Origin: Chaenocephalus aceratus
Lineage: Eukaryota > Chordata > Actinopteri > Perciformes > Channichthyidae
Assembly (NCBI GenBank): GCA_023974075.1
Contig: CM043796.1
Span: 24,668,927 to 24,732,926 of the forward strand
Length of the DNA stretch: 64,000 bases
Direction: 5' to 3'
In this document: piece by piece, positions 40,476-50,343 of the stretch
How the letters are laid out: the number at the start of each line of letters is the position of its first letter
Numbering within the stretch: position 1 is the first letter of the stretch
Translations under genes and position numbers: made by a program
The notes under the pieces: model-generated
Databases searched by the model: none
Seen by the model: only the letters and a program-made list of their open reading frames with translations
Told to the model about the DNA's origin: nothing

Positions 40476-43435
40476 ATCCATCAATGTGTGTATTGTATTT
40501 TATAGTTTTTCACAATATATCATTTTGTTCATTGGTTTGTTAAGCATATTAAACATAAACATAAAAACTCCTTGGAAAAATCTGTTTTATAAAATTGTTA
40601 TGTTATGCTATTGTTTTTCATGCATGCACGAAAGAGTTAATAAATCACGCACTGAGGGAACATCACTATATTGTAACTATTTATATAGGCTTTTTTGATC
40701 AAAAATGTTCGGGGTCGGTCAGGGGGTACTTGGCTGAGAAAATGTTTCAAAGGGGGTACATTACTGAAAAAGGTTTGAGAAGCACTGCTCGATGTCATAT
40801 CTCCAGATCAGCATCCTACTTTGAATTGTATTGAAACATTTGGAACGACAGCCAGTCCTGAGGCAGAGGGAAGAACTGACGTACAGTACCTTCTCTGAGG
40901 CCCAGAATCCACATGGTGTCCAAAGAATCGATGATTGTCAAACCCAGTCCGAACCACTCCCCAAAAGTCCTGGAGATGGGCTTGAGCTCATCGTGACCCC
41001 AGGCGTAGTCCTTGTAGCCTTTCCAAGCGTGCCTGAAGGCATCACGTACTGCCTCCAGTCTGGCCTCAGTTCTGCCTGACACTACAAACAAAAGGTCCAA
41101 ATAAGAATGAATAAGAAATTAAAGTGTCATTTTTAAAGTATGTGTTTTCTCTCTCAACAGAGCCATTCTCATTATCTGATTATTTTCACTGGAAGGAATA
41201 TTGTGTGCATTGATGCTGAGCAAAGCATCATGATAGAAATCATTACACTTTTAAAAGGTGCTGGGCTTTAAACAGCATATAATAGTAGAGCAGGACAAGA
41301 GGTCGAAGAGTCTGCTTGAGGGGAAAGGGTCTCGTGGACCTAAAGTGCAAGAAAGGTTTGATTTCTCTTCTGTAAAATGTCCTTGTCTGGTGAAAATCTC
41401 CCGACTGTCTGTCAGAGAATATTGGAATATTTGTTGTTATTTTCTGACAGGTTATAGACTAGAGTCAGAACAGAAAGCAATATAAACCTGTCCTGGACAT
41501 ATGAATATAAACGGAGTATTCTGAAAGGGAAGTAAATATCTAATATACCTTAGCTGATGTCACTCACAGACAGCAACGTTGTTTGAATGAACTGAGCTGA
41601 AAGTATTGTGTCTTGTGTTGCATTTAAAGAGATGTGGTTACGTGACTTATCCAAGTGTGTGGAAAGGAATCGGGATTATTTGAGACATACAGTATCACAA
41701 TATTAAAAAGGGTTCATGTTACTTAATCAGGATTCTAATTAATGTACTATTTGTAGTGTCTGAGCAGACTCTCTTTGTAGTGTTTGAGCAGACTCTTTGT
41801 AGTGTCTGAGCAGACTCTCTTTGTAGTGTTTGAGCAGACTCTCTTTGTAGTGTTTGAGCAGACTCTCTTTGTAGTGTTTGAGCAGACTCTCTTTGTAGTG
41901 TTTGAGCAGACTGATGATTAGCTGTCTGGCACCCAAACCACTAAAGGCTGCACTGATAGACTTAGTTAGATAAAGAGCTTAGTTAGTTAGTTAGAATTTC
42001 CAAAATGTGCACTGACCATCCAATGGGAGAGGGTCTGTGGAGTCGGCTGGGGCTGGGGGTGCTGCAGCTTCTTTCCCATTTGCCGAGGGCGGGGGCTCTG
42101 TGGCCTGGTCTGCTTGAATCACTGCTCCTCTCCAGCTGTAAGACGCAAGAAAAAACACTTAAAGGTGGGGTCGGTAATTTTGGAGAAACCAGCTAGAGTG
42201 CGCTGGAATTTGAAAATACACGAACGAGATAAGTTTGTGCCCAGATGGAAGGCTGACAGGCAGGTCGGCCATCCAGTTACTTTAGCCGGGCCGGCTCAGA
42301 TGATTGGTCGTGCTTTTTACAGCGCTACGGCTTCTACAGATGACATTTCTTTATGGATTTTTTGTCAAAGCACTTCAGATATTCATTGCTATCGGGATGT
42401 TAAGAGCATTCCATGGAATATAACAAAAAGTGTATCTCGAGCCGGTTTCTCAAACTTACCTACCTCACCTTTAACTAAGCCTGTCTCCTTTAACTGCTTC
42501 TCTCATGTACTGCAGTCAGGAAATATGAGGAGCAACATCATGTCTGAACAGTTGCAAACCTTCTGTACAGTTGGGGACGGACAACAAACCTGACAATCTT
42601 CTTCTCTTTGTCCTCTTTGTCCTCCTCTCCTCCTTCTTCCTCTTCTTCTTCTTCTTCAACCACCTCCTGCACTTGCTTTTTCTCAACGACTGTGTCTGAA
42701 ATGTTTCCATCTTTACGCATGCCTGGTGGACCTCTTTTGTTTGGGAAGGACTTATTTTGAGGACAAATAAGTAAGTATATGGTCAACAGAAAGCAAGGTA
42801 TTATTGGTAATAGTAAATACTAAATTAAAGAAAATACATCAAGTATGAAGTACAGCTGTTTCAATTCGTTTTGTAAGCATGCTTTAGACATTAGCATGTT
42901 CACTGATGTTCCTTATTGAAATAAAAAGACAAATACAAAAATAAACTCTTACCTTAATGGGAGGTTTAGGAAAAATAGGTATGTTTGGTCCTTTGGGCTT
43001 CCACCACGGCGGGATCTGGACCCACAGCTGGCCCCACATGTGGCCCTGCTGCAGGAGGCGGGACTTTAGCTGCAGGTAGATCCAATACAGACTGCACATC
43101 TGGAAGGTCATCCTTCACCTCTCTGTCGTTCAGCTCCAGCCACTCGTCCCGGTCAGAAAAAGCTGAAGGCACGAAATGAACGAGGGAAAGACTAAGGTCA
43201 AACTCATCCCGTTTGTTATTTTGTTGATCCATTAGAGTCGATCTCAAATATGATCTCGTTTCTTTCTACCAAGCCTCGTCATGTTCATGTTTACTGCATT
43301 TAAAAGATTGCAAAAAATAAAATAAACTGAGAATAAGAGATGTTGGTTTAGTTGTTATCAGCACTAATCGCAGTCCACAGACAATCCAACTCTTGAGCTG
43401 GAACCAGTCATGCAGCACTACCATGACATTGTCCT

Positions 43436-43480
<45 letters not shown>

Positions 43481-46400
43481 AGTGTTGTGCAGGCAGGCAT
43501 AGTTTACTCTTCCACTCCGGTGGGATGCTTGGATAGGAGAGCAGTCCAAATATGAGTATCAGAGCCAGCAGCAACAGGATGAGGCTCCGCTGCAGCCGAG
43601 ACAGCTGCTTCCATTTCTGTAGGCAAAACAAAAACAAAGATAACAACACTGACACGTGTCAAACAGCTCTGAATTCAAACTGCAAGCGTCTGTGAGAAGA
43701 TTATAGCATCCTCCCCCTCTTCAATAGATTAAAAATAAGTATCTAATTCCTGGAAAAGAAAAGCATGATGGCCTCTTCTGGTCAGGCTTACCCTGTAAGA
43801 AGTCAACATGTCTCTCCTTCCTGTGATGCATGAAGCCAAGTGACGGATCGCAAATAAAATGTAGGTATCGAGCTCAACCCAGCAGAGTGGAGGAGGGACA
43901 GAGTCTCTCAGGGGGGGAGCTAACAGGCAGGTACGCTGGGTTACCTGCGCCTAATTAACACCTGTGCAATACCATGAAACTATTGAGCCAGCGTCTGAGC
44001 TGAACACACAACAGACTTCATCTCAGGGGACGCTCACTCTTCGCTACAGCTCACTCATCACAACAGCATCAACGCGGTCAGTCAAGACCAATGGTGATTT
44101 AAAAAAAAACATATCTGGGAAACATGATTGGTATTCTGCATCAACACAACTCTTCATCCTTCTTTTCCCCCAAATGCCAACTGCTTATGGGAACAGGGTC
44201 CGTGTACGTTTGGTCAGTTTGATTTTTCGTTTAAACCAAAAGCCAAAAAACGAAAATACCAGCCTTTTTTCGTTTTTGATTTCAAACGAAAAAACGGAAC
44301 ACCAAAGCCGTTTTCCCGTTTGTGTTGTCTGAATTAAGAGACGGATAACGAGAAAACCAAATTAAAAAAAAGTCCGTGTACGTTTTGTTAGTTTGATTTT
44401 TCGTTTGAACCAAAAAAACCCAGCTTTTTTTCGTTTTAAATCAAAAACGAAAAAACGGAAAAAGGCTGGTATTTTCGTTTTTTGGCTTTAACTTTAAACG
44501 AAAAATCAAACTGACAAAACGTACACGGACCCAACAGCCAAGTAGGTTTTATGTTGACTGCAGTTACAATTGTGATGAACCCGACTGATATTGCAGCTAC
44601 GATATGATTACATTTAAATTAGAGGTAATGATCATATTTGGAACCCGAACTAGGACTTTTGATTTGGTCCGTAGAATACAATCAATGACCGCTTCCTCCT
44701 CACTTGCTTATCTCTGAACATGTGAATAGTGTTAAAGCAGGTGGAGAAGACCGTTTGTTCTGCCGAGGACACGGAGCCACTCTACGGAACATGATTTGCA
44801 GAGAATGGTTTTCTGAGGAACCATAAACCGTGATCAAATGTGACGCTCCGCAGGTACAAGGGACTGCTGAGCCGCTCCACGTCTCTGCTATAAAGCTGCT
44901 TTTATAGACGATCTGTCTGTTGATATACTGCTGAGATCACAACGTTACACGTGAGTCGATGAGAGTAAAGCTCTCCCCTTTCATTTCAGAGGACTACATG
45001 AATTCCCTTTACGAGAGCTGACCGGAGCTGACCGTGCAGTTTAGCTGATTACAAAAGTATGTCTGCCTATGATCTGGATATCTGCCAAATGGAAATAATA
45101 TGTTGTAATACCACAGTATATTTACATATATATTATAATCCTCTTTCATTTATTCTGTGGAAGCCTGATAACCTGTTTCGAGGGGCTTCAGGTTACACCA
45201 ATGTCCTTTGTATCAGCATCAACACATTATAACTTCCCACAAATGCAGTCGTTTTGTTAGTGATGTGTGACGGGTGGAAGGCTGACGGGCAGGCAGGCCA
45301 TCCAGTTACTTCAGCCGGGCCGGCTCAGGTGATTGGTCGTGCTTTTTACAGCGCCACGGCTTCTACAGATGACATTTTTTTGTATGGATTTTTTGTCAAA
45401 GCACTTCAGATATTCATTGCTATCGGGATGTTAAGAGCATTCCATGGAATATAACAAAAAGTGTATCTCGAGCCGGTTTCTGAAACTTACCTACCCCACC
45501 TTTACTTATCTCTTGAAGGGGAACTCAAATGCTTATTCTCGGGTTCATATCAGTATGTAGTGTCTCTAATGTCTCCGTGCTTTAATGTTCAGAAAGCTCT
45601 TTATTTTTCTCATACTGCCTGTGCTGCTGCACCTCTTTTCACCCTCTGTCTGAAACCAGAGCCCAGTCTGCTCTGATTTGTTATCTGGCCAGCTCTTTTG
45701 TGATTGGTCAACCTCTTAGAGATGCCCCGCCCCTTAGCCCATCACAAACGATGTGTTGGAGTGCTGGCCATAAGAGTGCAAGTGTTACACTGTGTTACCG
45801 AAGCAAACAAAATACTTCAATGGAATGAATTCACAGTTAACGCATGACTGACTGCATCCAGTCAAATATATTATTAAGAGCCTAGTTGTTTGAGAAAGTA
45901 GAAAAGACGATAAAGGCGGATATTCAAGATTGCTGTATAGGATATGAAAGAATGTAATGGATCGATTCCTACATTTCATTGCCTCCCCAGAATGGCCCCT
46001 CCAGGCTACTGTCCTCTGATACCATTAGTGTGTGTGGTGCGTTAGGTGTGTGTGATGCAGGTGTCAGGTGACGTAAAGGACAGTACGTCACATGTCTGGT
46101 GTACGTCTCCCTTAACAGTTATAGCTTGCAAATAACAAGCAATGACAGTGAATAAATACACTTCTAATCATTGCAGTTAAAGCCTTTTCATTTAAGTCCA
46201 TTGAAGTGACTAAACTGTGTCACAGACATATCAGCAAGTAAGCAATCAGTAAACATCTCACGTCTTCTCATTACCAGTAGGGTTGTAAGAGCAGTTTGTA
46301 AAAGAACAAAAGCAGAAACTTGTTAAGAGGGCAGAAACCCCTCGAGAATGCAAACAACGTACAAGAGAGGAATAATATGTGCAACACAATATACCTGTCA

Positions 46401-49293
46401 AACCTGAGGGGTCAAACCAACACAAGAAAGGAGGGAGGCTTATAGAGAGAGGGCATTAAGAGAAGTGAGACGTGTAAAACATGTGGAAGGAATACAAAAA
46501 CAAGATACATGGAAATGTGCGGGAGACGGCAGAGAGAAGGTGGGATTAGCAGGGTTTTTATTATCTCACTGTAGAGATCAGAGACTTGTGCTAAGGAGGG
46601 ATTTGATCTGAAGAGAAAGAGACATCCAGGCTGCTCCACAACAAAGGAAGCGTGCAAAGAAAAGACTAAAAGATAGGAATTGATTGATGACATTTCACAA
46701 AGACAGAGCTTAGTGTGGTCCTTCGTGCCATGGACATTTTCATTTATTTTAAGCTCCAACCGCCGGAATTTGTTATGATAGTGAAGAAAACTCTCCTGGT
46801 GAATTTTATTCAAATTCCAACAACACTTAGCCCTCCCCCATCAACCTTGAAGTTTAGCCTCACCTAGGGTGGTCCTTAAAATTGAAAGTCGGAAAGTCTA
46901 AGCTCCAACCCCCAGAATTCATCCTATTAGTCAAGAAAACTCTCCTGGTGATATTTATTCAAATTCCAACAACATTTACCCCAGGGCTCATACACTTTCT
47001 CACCAATCACTTTCAATGACTTCTCCATGACCTTTACCTAGTTTTCCATGACCAAAGAAACGACTCTTTCTCAGCGGAACCACTGAAAATGGTTTATTTT
47101 AACAGGAACAGGAAGTCTGCATATGAAACATGTTGTGCCGATCTAAAACAAATGAAATAGGCTTACTAGCTTCTACACAGGGTTGGGTTGTAACGGAATA
47201 CATGTAACGGCGTTACGTAATCAGAATACAAAAATCAAGTAACTGTATTCAGCTCGCGTTACATTTGAAAAACGAGTAATCTGATTACAGTTACTTTCGT
47301 AAACCTGAAGTGAATACATTTTGGATTACTTATTGGAATTATTGGTGGAAAGATTTCCTCTCAACATTTAATATTCAAGTAGTAACAGCCGAATCATCAC
47401 AGCCCACAAAACCTATTACCGCCGCAGATGGACCAAAATAGCGTTTGAAAAAAAATCGCGCGTCCGCTCGTTCAGTAAAACAATAACAACGAAACATGGA
47501 GGAACACAAGTCTGCGTTTAAATCGCGTGTGTATATAGGTGTGTGTGGTTAAAACACATCAGCCTGCGGTCGCTCTTTAGTCTTTAGCCTTACTAATGAT
47601 TATTTCTGAAGGTATACACAGTGAAGGCGGTGCGTGAAAGGCACTGCGCAGTAACTGATTACATTTACAAAGTAACCCTCCCAACCCTGCTTCTACACGC
47701 TAAATACTTATATATGTATTTGATGCAACTTTAGTTACATTTCCATGACTTTTCCAAAACTTTGGGAAAGATATTGTTTTCCATAACTTCTCCAGGGCCT
47801 GGAATTAGCATTTTGAATTTCCATGACTTTTCCAGGTTTTTAATGACCGTAAGAACCCCGTTACCCCTCCTCCATCGGCCTGGGCATCGAGCAGGACTAC
47901 TTTAACATGGCATTACGTGCTACGTTATGGCTAGAATTGTAAAAACACATAATCCCATCTGGTTCTTTTATAACAATAAATACGGACCAGCGCAATATCC
48001 AACTCATTCAAAGTAATTGCAAATAGTTATTAACAACTCTTGAGCTTTTTTTCTCTTCATAACTGGTGGATTCATTCTGCAAATATCTAAACTCTAATGC
48101 AGGGAGGATCACCTTTCACTTATTAGCTGATGTTGGTGGAGAACGTTATCCAACACTCCTGTGGGCGTTTAGTTGAGATCTGTGTAATGTCAGAGCACAT
48201 GACTCACATCCTTTCCAGACACATCAAACCATTCAGAGAATCTCTATGGATTGGAAGCATATGCTTTTGTTATGTTTTTCCACACATGTATTCATGTGTG
48301 TGCTCTCATGTATCACCAAATTCACTGTGAATGAAGATGTTATTCATATTTTCTACGACTGCCATCAAACCATCATCATGTTGTCTGGCAGGGATGTGTA
48401 TGGACCTACAAAGGGGTGCATTGTATTGATTGATTGAATACACTAACAGCTAACATGCAAAGACTTTATTTGATGAGCCCACTCAAGTATTTGAATGCAT
48501 ACAGTATGGTGCCGTGTTCGTATACTATGACCGCTCACATTATGATTATAATGATGCAATGACCATACCCTTGTTTTGCACATTCTTACTTAACTTCTTA
48601 TGTTTATATTAGGGCTGTCAGTCGATTAAAATAGTTAATCGCAAATTAATCGCACATTTTTTATCTGTTCTAAATGTACCTTAGAGGAATATTTTTCAAG
48701 TTTTTAATACTGTTATCAACATATGAGTGGACAAATATGCTTTATGCTAATGTTTATTATCATTTGAACAATGACAAATATTGTCATGAATATTAAACAC
48801 AACAACCTCTGAACATTACAAATATTCGCCTCAATTCAACCTGGAACCTCTCTCATATAAACTTTATATACATATTTGTAATTTGTTATTAATCCATTAT
48901 TATATTCTAAAATGGAGCAATTGTTAGAATACCTTATTTCCCTCGGGATAACAAAGTGCTCCGATTCTAATGCATCTCTTTATAGTTATATGCATCTTAT
49001 TAAAATATGATTGCCAATACTAAGACCAACAGAAGCAGATTACAGCCTTGTTCAAATTAAAACACCTTGTGACAGAAGCCAAGTTTACATTTAGTTTAAC
49101 ATAAGTTACGCATCAGATCATTATGTTCCATACTGATGGTTAAACTCCGTCTTGAGCCCTGATTTGCACACTTCACTTCAGGCCCACTCACCCTCCAGCA
49201 GGACTGTCTCCGGTGTTTTCCGTTGTTGTACGAGTGACTGTGAGCATCACTGAGGGTCAGAGAGATGAAGTCCTTTCTGGAAGGCGGATACAT
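35213..49293 (-). CDS. man1b1: man1b1, whole coding span: ER mannosyl-oligosaccharide 1,2-alpha-mannosidase
   Basis: MAN1B1 is a Ca2+-dependent GH47 enzyme that removes the middle-branch mannose from Man9GlcNAc2 in ER/Golgi glycoprotein quality control. Thirteen coding exons, all with GT-AG borders and matching phases, give about 692 residues once one frameshift in exon 3 is allowed for; the human protein has 699. The order is a short cytosolic tail, a type II signal anchor (about 45-65), a Pro/Glu-rich stem to about 235, and the GH47 barrel from about 245 to the end. Catalytic and Ca2+ residues known from human ERManI are present: Glu in VNLFETT (about 322, human E330), Asp in ARADSYYEY (about 455, D463), Glu in LRPETVES (about 590, E599) and the Ca2+-binding Thr in FNTEAH (about 679, T688). 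The 36-residue N-terminal extension of human MAN1B1 is absent; the fish start corresponds to the human internal MYPP. Confidence 0.97.
35662..35793 (-). CDS. man1b1: man1b1 coding exon 12 (catalytic Glu)
   Basis: It encodes [20 protein letters not shown] and then [17 protein letters not shown], 44 codons. The Glu of RPETVES corresponds to human E599. Donor AAG|gtacga. Confidence 0.97.
36774..36968 (-). CDS. man1b1: man1b1 coding exon 11
   Basis: It contains [20 protein letters not shown] and [14 protein letters not shown], 65 codons, ending GTCAAG|gtgaag, phase 0. Confidence 0.97.
37577..37697 (-). CDS. man1b1: man1b1 coding exon 10
   Basis: It encodes [17 protein letters not shown] through [17 protein letters not shown]; acceptor ctttcccag, donor ATG|gtaaag, phase 0. 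Confidence 0.96.
37929..38362. mobile_element. Probable hAT-type MITE in man1b1 intron 9, with a G17 run
   Basis: It begins cagtgtttcccacag, a typical hAT terminus, and ends ggtaaaccctg, its imperfect complement (cagggtttacc). The 6-mer caacat abuts both ends directly; the full 8-bp duplication is not intact. Inside are G5-C-G17 (37965-37987), a quadruplex-capable tract, and a CpG-rich stretch. No transposase. Confidence 0.6.
38482..38672 (-). CDS. man1b1: man1b1 coding exon 9 (catalytic Asp)
   Basis: It contains [17 protein letters not shown] and [20 protein letters not shown]; the Asp of RADSYY corresponds to human D463. The exon ends phase 2 at a gtaaat donor. Confidence 0.97.
39086..39274 (-). 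CDS. man1b1: man1b1 coding exon 8
   Basis: It encodes [20 protein letters not shown] through [20 protein letters not shown] and [14 protein letters not shown], 63 codons, phase 0 at both ends. Very close to the human sequence. Confidence 0.97.
39520..39668 (-). CDS. man1b1: man1b1 coding exon 7 (catalytic acid)
   Basis: It contains [20 protein letters not shown]; the Glu of NLFETT corresponds to human E330. Donor GCT|gtgagt, phase 0. Confidence 0.97.
40245..40787. mobile_element. hAT-type MITE in man1b1 intron 6
   Basis: The termini cagtgattctcaaa and tttgagaagcactg are inverted repeats of the CAGTGNTTCTCAAA type common to hAT/Charlie-like elements. The flanking 8-mers ctctatat and ctcgatgt match at six of eight positions, suggesting an old duplication. 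GGGGGTAC-type motifs recur near both ends, and an (AT)n run lies at 40441-40471. Confidence 0.75.
40890..41081 (-). CDS. man1b1: man1b1 coding exon 6 (start of GH47 domain)
   Basis: It contains [33 protein letters not shown] and [12 protein letters not shown], the opening helices of the GH47 barrel. Donor AAG|gtactg, phase 1. Confidence 0.97.
41752..41914. repeat. 24-bp minisatellite, about 7 copies, in man1b1 intron 5
   Basis: The unit is tagtgtttgagcagactctc plus tttg; one copy lacks 4 bp and two have c for t. The open frame on the minus strand across it is an artefact. Confidence 0.97.
42017..42135 (-). CDS. man1b1: man1b1 coding exon 5 (SWRGAVI stem)
   Basis: It reads [16 protein letters not shown] and then an Ala/Pro-rich stem, like human SWRGAVIEPEQ. 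Acceptor gtcttacag, donor ATG|gtcagt, phase 1. A MITE ends 23 bp before this acceptor. Confidence 0.9.
42159..42474. mobile_element. Complete TTAA-flanked MITE, 316 bp, filling man1b1 intron 4
   Basis: The ends ttaaaggtggggtcggtaat and the complement of ttacctacctcacctttaa form a ~35-bp imperfect inverted repeat, and both finish in TTAA. That fits piggyBac-type transposition. Related copies are at 18293-18545 and 45270-45504. It makes up about 316 of the 454 bp of the intron and ends 23 bp before the exon 5 acceptor. Confidence 0.85.
42590..42750 (-). CDS. man1b1: man1b1 coding exon 4 (acidic stem)
   Basis: It encodes [19 protein letters not shown] and then a glutamate tract ([20 protein letters not shown]) from a GAA/GAG repeat. 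It ends phase 2 with AG|gtttgt, a weak donor, which joins to exon 5 to make the Ser of the conserved SWRGAVI motif. Confidence 0.9.
42953..43162 (-). CDS. man1b1: man1b1 coding exon 3, with a one-base frameshift
   Basis: It is joined in phase 1 and reads [18 protein letters not shown] and then a Pro/Ala-rich stem with EAQRTKH, which resembles the human stem. It then meets a stop unless one base is removed from the T5 run (plus-strand A5 at 42971-42975), after which PKPPIK leads to a perfect AAG|gtaaga donor in phase with exon 4. At 210 bp the exon is one base too long for its phases. Confidence 0.85.
43437..43478. repeat. (GT)n microsatellite in man1b1 intron 2
   Basis: An uninterrupted GT run about 30 bp downstream, in the direction of transcription, of the exon 2 donor. 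Confidence 0.97.
43508..43616 (-). CDS. man1b1: man1b1 coding exon 2 (signal anchor)
   Basis: The acceptor is gcctacag; the exon starts [10 protein letters not shown], identical to the human sequence, then a hydrophobic segment [17 protein letters not shown] that anchors the type II protein. The 109-bp exon ends phase 1 at a gtaaac donor. Confidence 0.95.
44196..44532. mobile_element. Foldback (palindromic) MITE, 337 bp
   Basis: It begins gggtccgtgtacgttt and ends aaacgtacacggaccc, exact complements, flanked on both sides by aaca. A third copy of the terminus in forward orientation (gtccgtgtacgttttgttag) begins at about 44371, so the right half is itself a long inverted repeat. The body is made almost wholly of TTTCGTTT/AAACGAAA motifs. 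No coding capacity. Confidence 0.85.
45270..45504 (+). mobile_element. 5'-truncated copy of the 42159 MITE family
   Basis: From gggtggaaggctgac to ttacctaccccaccttta it matches the right three quarters of the 42159-42474 element, including gattggtcgtgctttttaca. The right TTAA has decayed to TTAC. Confidence 0.8.
46750..46985. repeat. Direct duplication of about 87 bp, spacer about 60 bp
   Basis: The phrase aagctccaac, gaaaactctcctggtga and tattcaaattccaacaaca occurs at 46750-46837 and again at 46899-46985, with several substitutions. The second copy abuts the start of the outer hAT-like element. Confidence 0.85.
46982..47860. mobile_element. Outer hAT-like element, interrupted by another element
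   Basis: The left end cagggctcatacactt and right end ccgtaagaaccccg are imperfect inverted repeats. Both halves repeat the phrase ccatgacttttcca or its variants. The 6-mer ttaccc lies at both outer borders. The element at 47178-47689 is inserted inside it. Confidence 0.55.
47178..47689. mobile_element. hAT-type MITE, 512 bp, with perfect 8-bp duplication
   Basis: It begins cagggttgggttgtaacgg and ends taaccctcccaaccctg, an inverted repeat. The identical 8-mer cttctaca flanks it at 47170-47177 and 47690-47697. Subterminal GTAAC/GTTAC motifs are frequent. No transposase frame is present. Confidence 0.9.
48610..48840. mobile_element. One end of a hAT-like element
   Basis: It starts tagggctgtcagtcgatta followed by repeated TTAATCGC motifs, a well-known fish hAT terminus style, and fades into AT-rich sequence. 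I see no opposite end, so the copy is truncated. Confidence 0.5.
49192..49293 (-). CDS. man1b1: man1b1 coding exon 1
   Basis: It encodes 34 residues beginning [16 protein letters not shown] and ending RRQSCWR, the cytosolic tail. The donor is AGG|gtgagt, phase 0. A splice acceptor (ctgcgtgcag) lies 36 bp upstream of the ATG, so an untranslated exon precedes it. An out-of-frame ATG (MSYVC...) lies 32 bp upstream. Confidence 0.92.
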
Positions 49294-50343
49294 CCTCTGG
49301 TCGTGGCAGACAGACGTAGCTCATAGAAGCTGCACGCAGAAAAGTCAAAAACATATTAACATCTGAAAGTAAAGTAAATCTGATAATTGTGCTGAAATCA
49401 AATGACTAAATGTATGATCAATCCAGGATCCTGATGATATTATAAACGATATTTTCTAATTTTGTATTCATGACTAGTGTAGTATGGTGTGGTGTTTGCT
49501 AGTCCTTTTTTTTTTAAATTGTCAAGTTAATTTTCAGCAGCCACAATGTAAACGTGCACCTGAATGAATAGTTAAAACATTTCAGAGAAGAGGTTAAGGA
49601 TTGTTTCTGCTTGATTTGAGTTGTTTAGCTAAGACAAATAGCTTAGCTGAATTGACCAACTTAACTTTCTTCCACTCAGGTTGACTGTTGAATGTGCATT
49701 TGGCTTTTTCTAATGTAACACACATGCATACATACTGCTGTGATTGATTGATTGATTTCAGTTATGCATAGCAAATTCTCCATTGTTTCTTTAGATTATA
49801 TTGCTCACATCACAATGTTGAACATAACATTGTGATTACCATAAACTTCAGTGCCATGGCAGCTGAGGATCTTTAGTAAGGTTTTGGGAAAGGGAGTACT
49901 TAGAAAAACACTTAACGCTTATATCGATTGTTACCGCTTTATCACAGACTAAAATAGGAAAGAGCTTCAAAGGAAAGCATAATGGAATATTATTTTGACA
50001 ATTAAATACCATGGGCTTTTCTTGCAGATAGCAAGTTCACGTAAAGCACACAGTGACGTTTCAACTATCATAACTGTGAGAATGCACTCAAAAATGCAAA
50101 GTAAGTTATACAAAAACAAATAAATAGCTACATGGCAGCCCGTTGCTGTCAATAACAGCTAATTGTATTTCCATATTTTGTTCATTTGACACCTCGGTTA
50201 CAACTTTCGACACATCACTGACGTGCTGTTTAAACACATCGATACACAATATAAATATTGCAACATAAGCTGCCTCCCCCTCACCTTTGAGTCAGGTTGG
50301 TAGCCTCACAGTGACACCTGAAAGCTAAGCAGCTGTTAGCTAC

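Larger units (their letters stand above)
43617..49191 (-). other. man1b1: man1b1 intron 1
   Basis: About 5.6 kb between coding exons 1 and 2. It carries a foldback element, a TTAA-type MITE copy, a direct duplication, a nested pair of hAT-like elements and a hAT end fragment, each listed separately. The stretch 45.51-46.75 kb has a further repeat-like passage (gattggtcaacctcttagag...ccccgccccttagcc) similar in style to text near 51.53 kb, but no delimited element. Confidence 0.85.

Noticed and set aside
42600..42660. Acidic tract as a non-coding microsatellite only
   Set aside because: It is flanked by in-phase splice sites and joins conserved MAN1B1 stem sequence on both sides, so it is part of exon 4.
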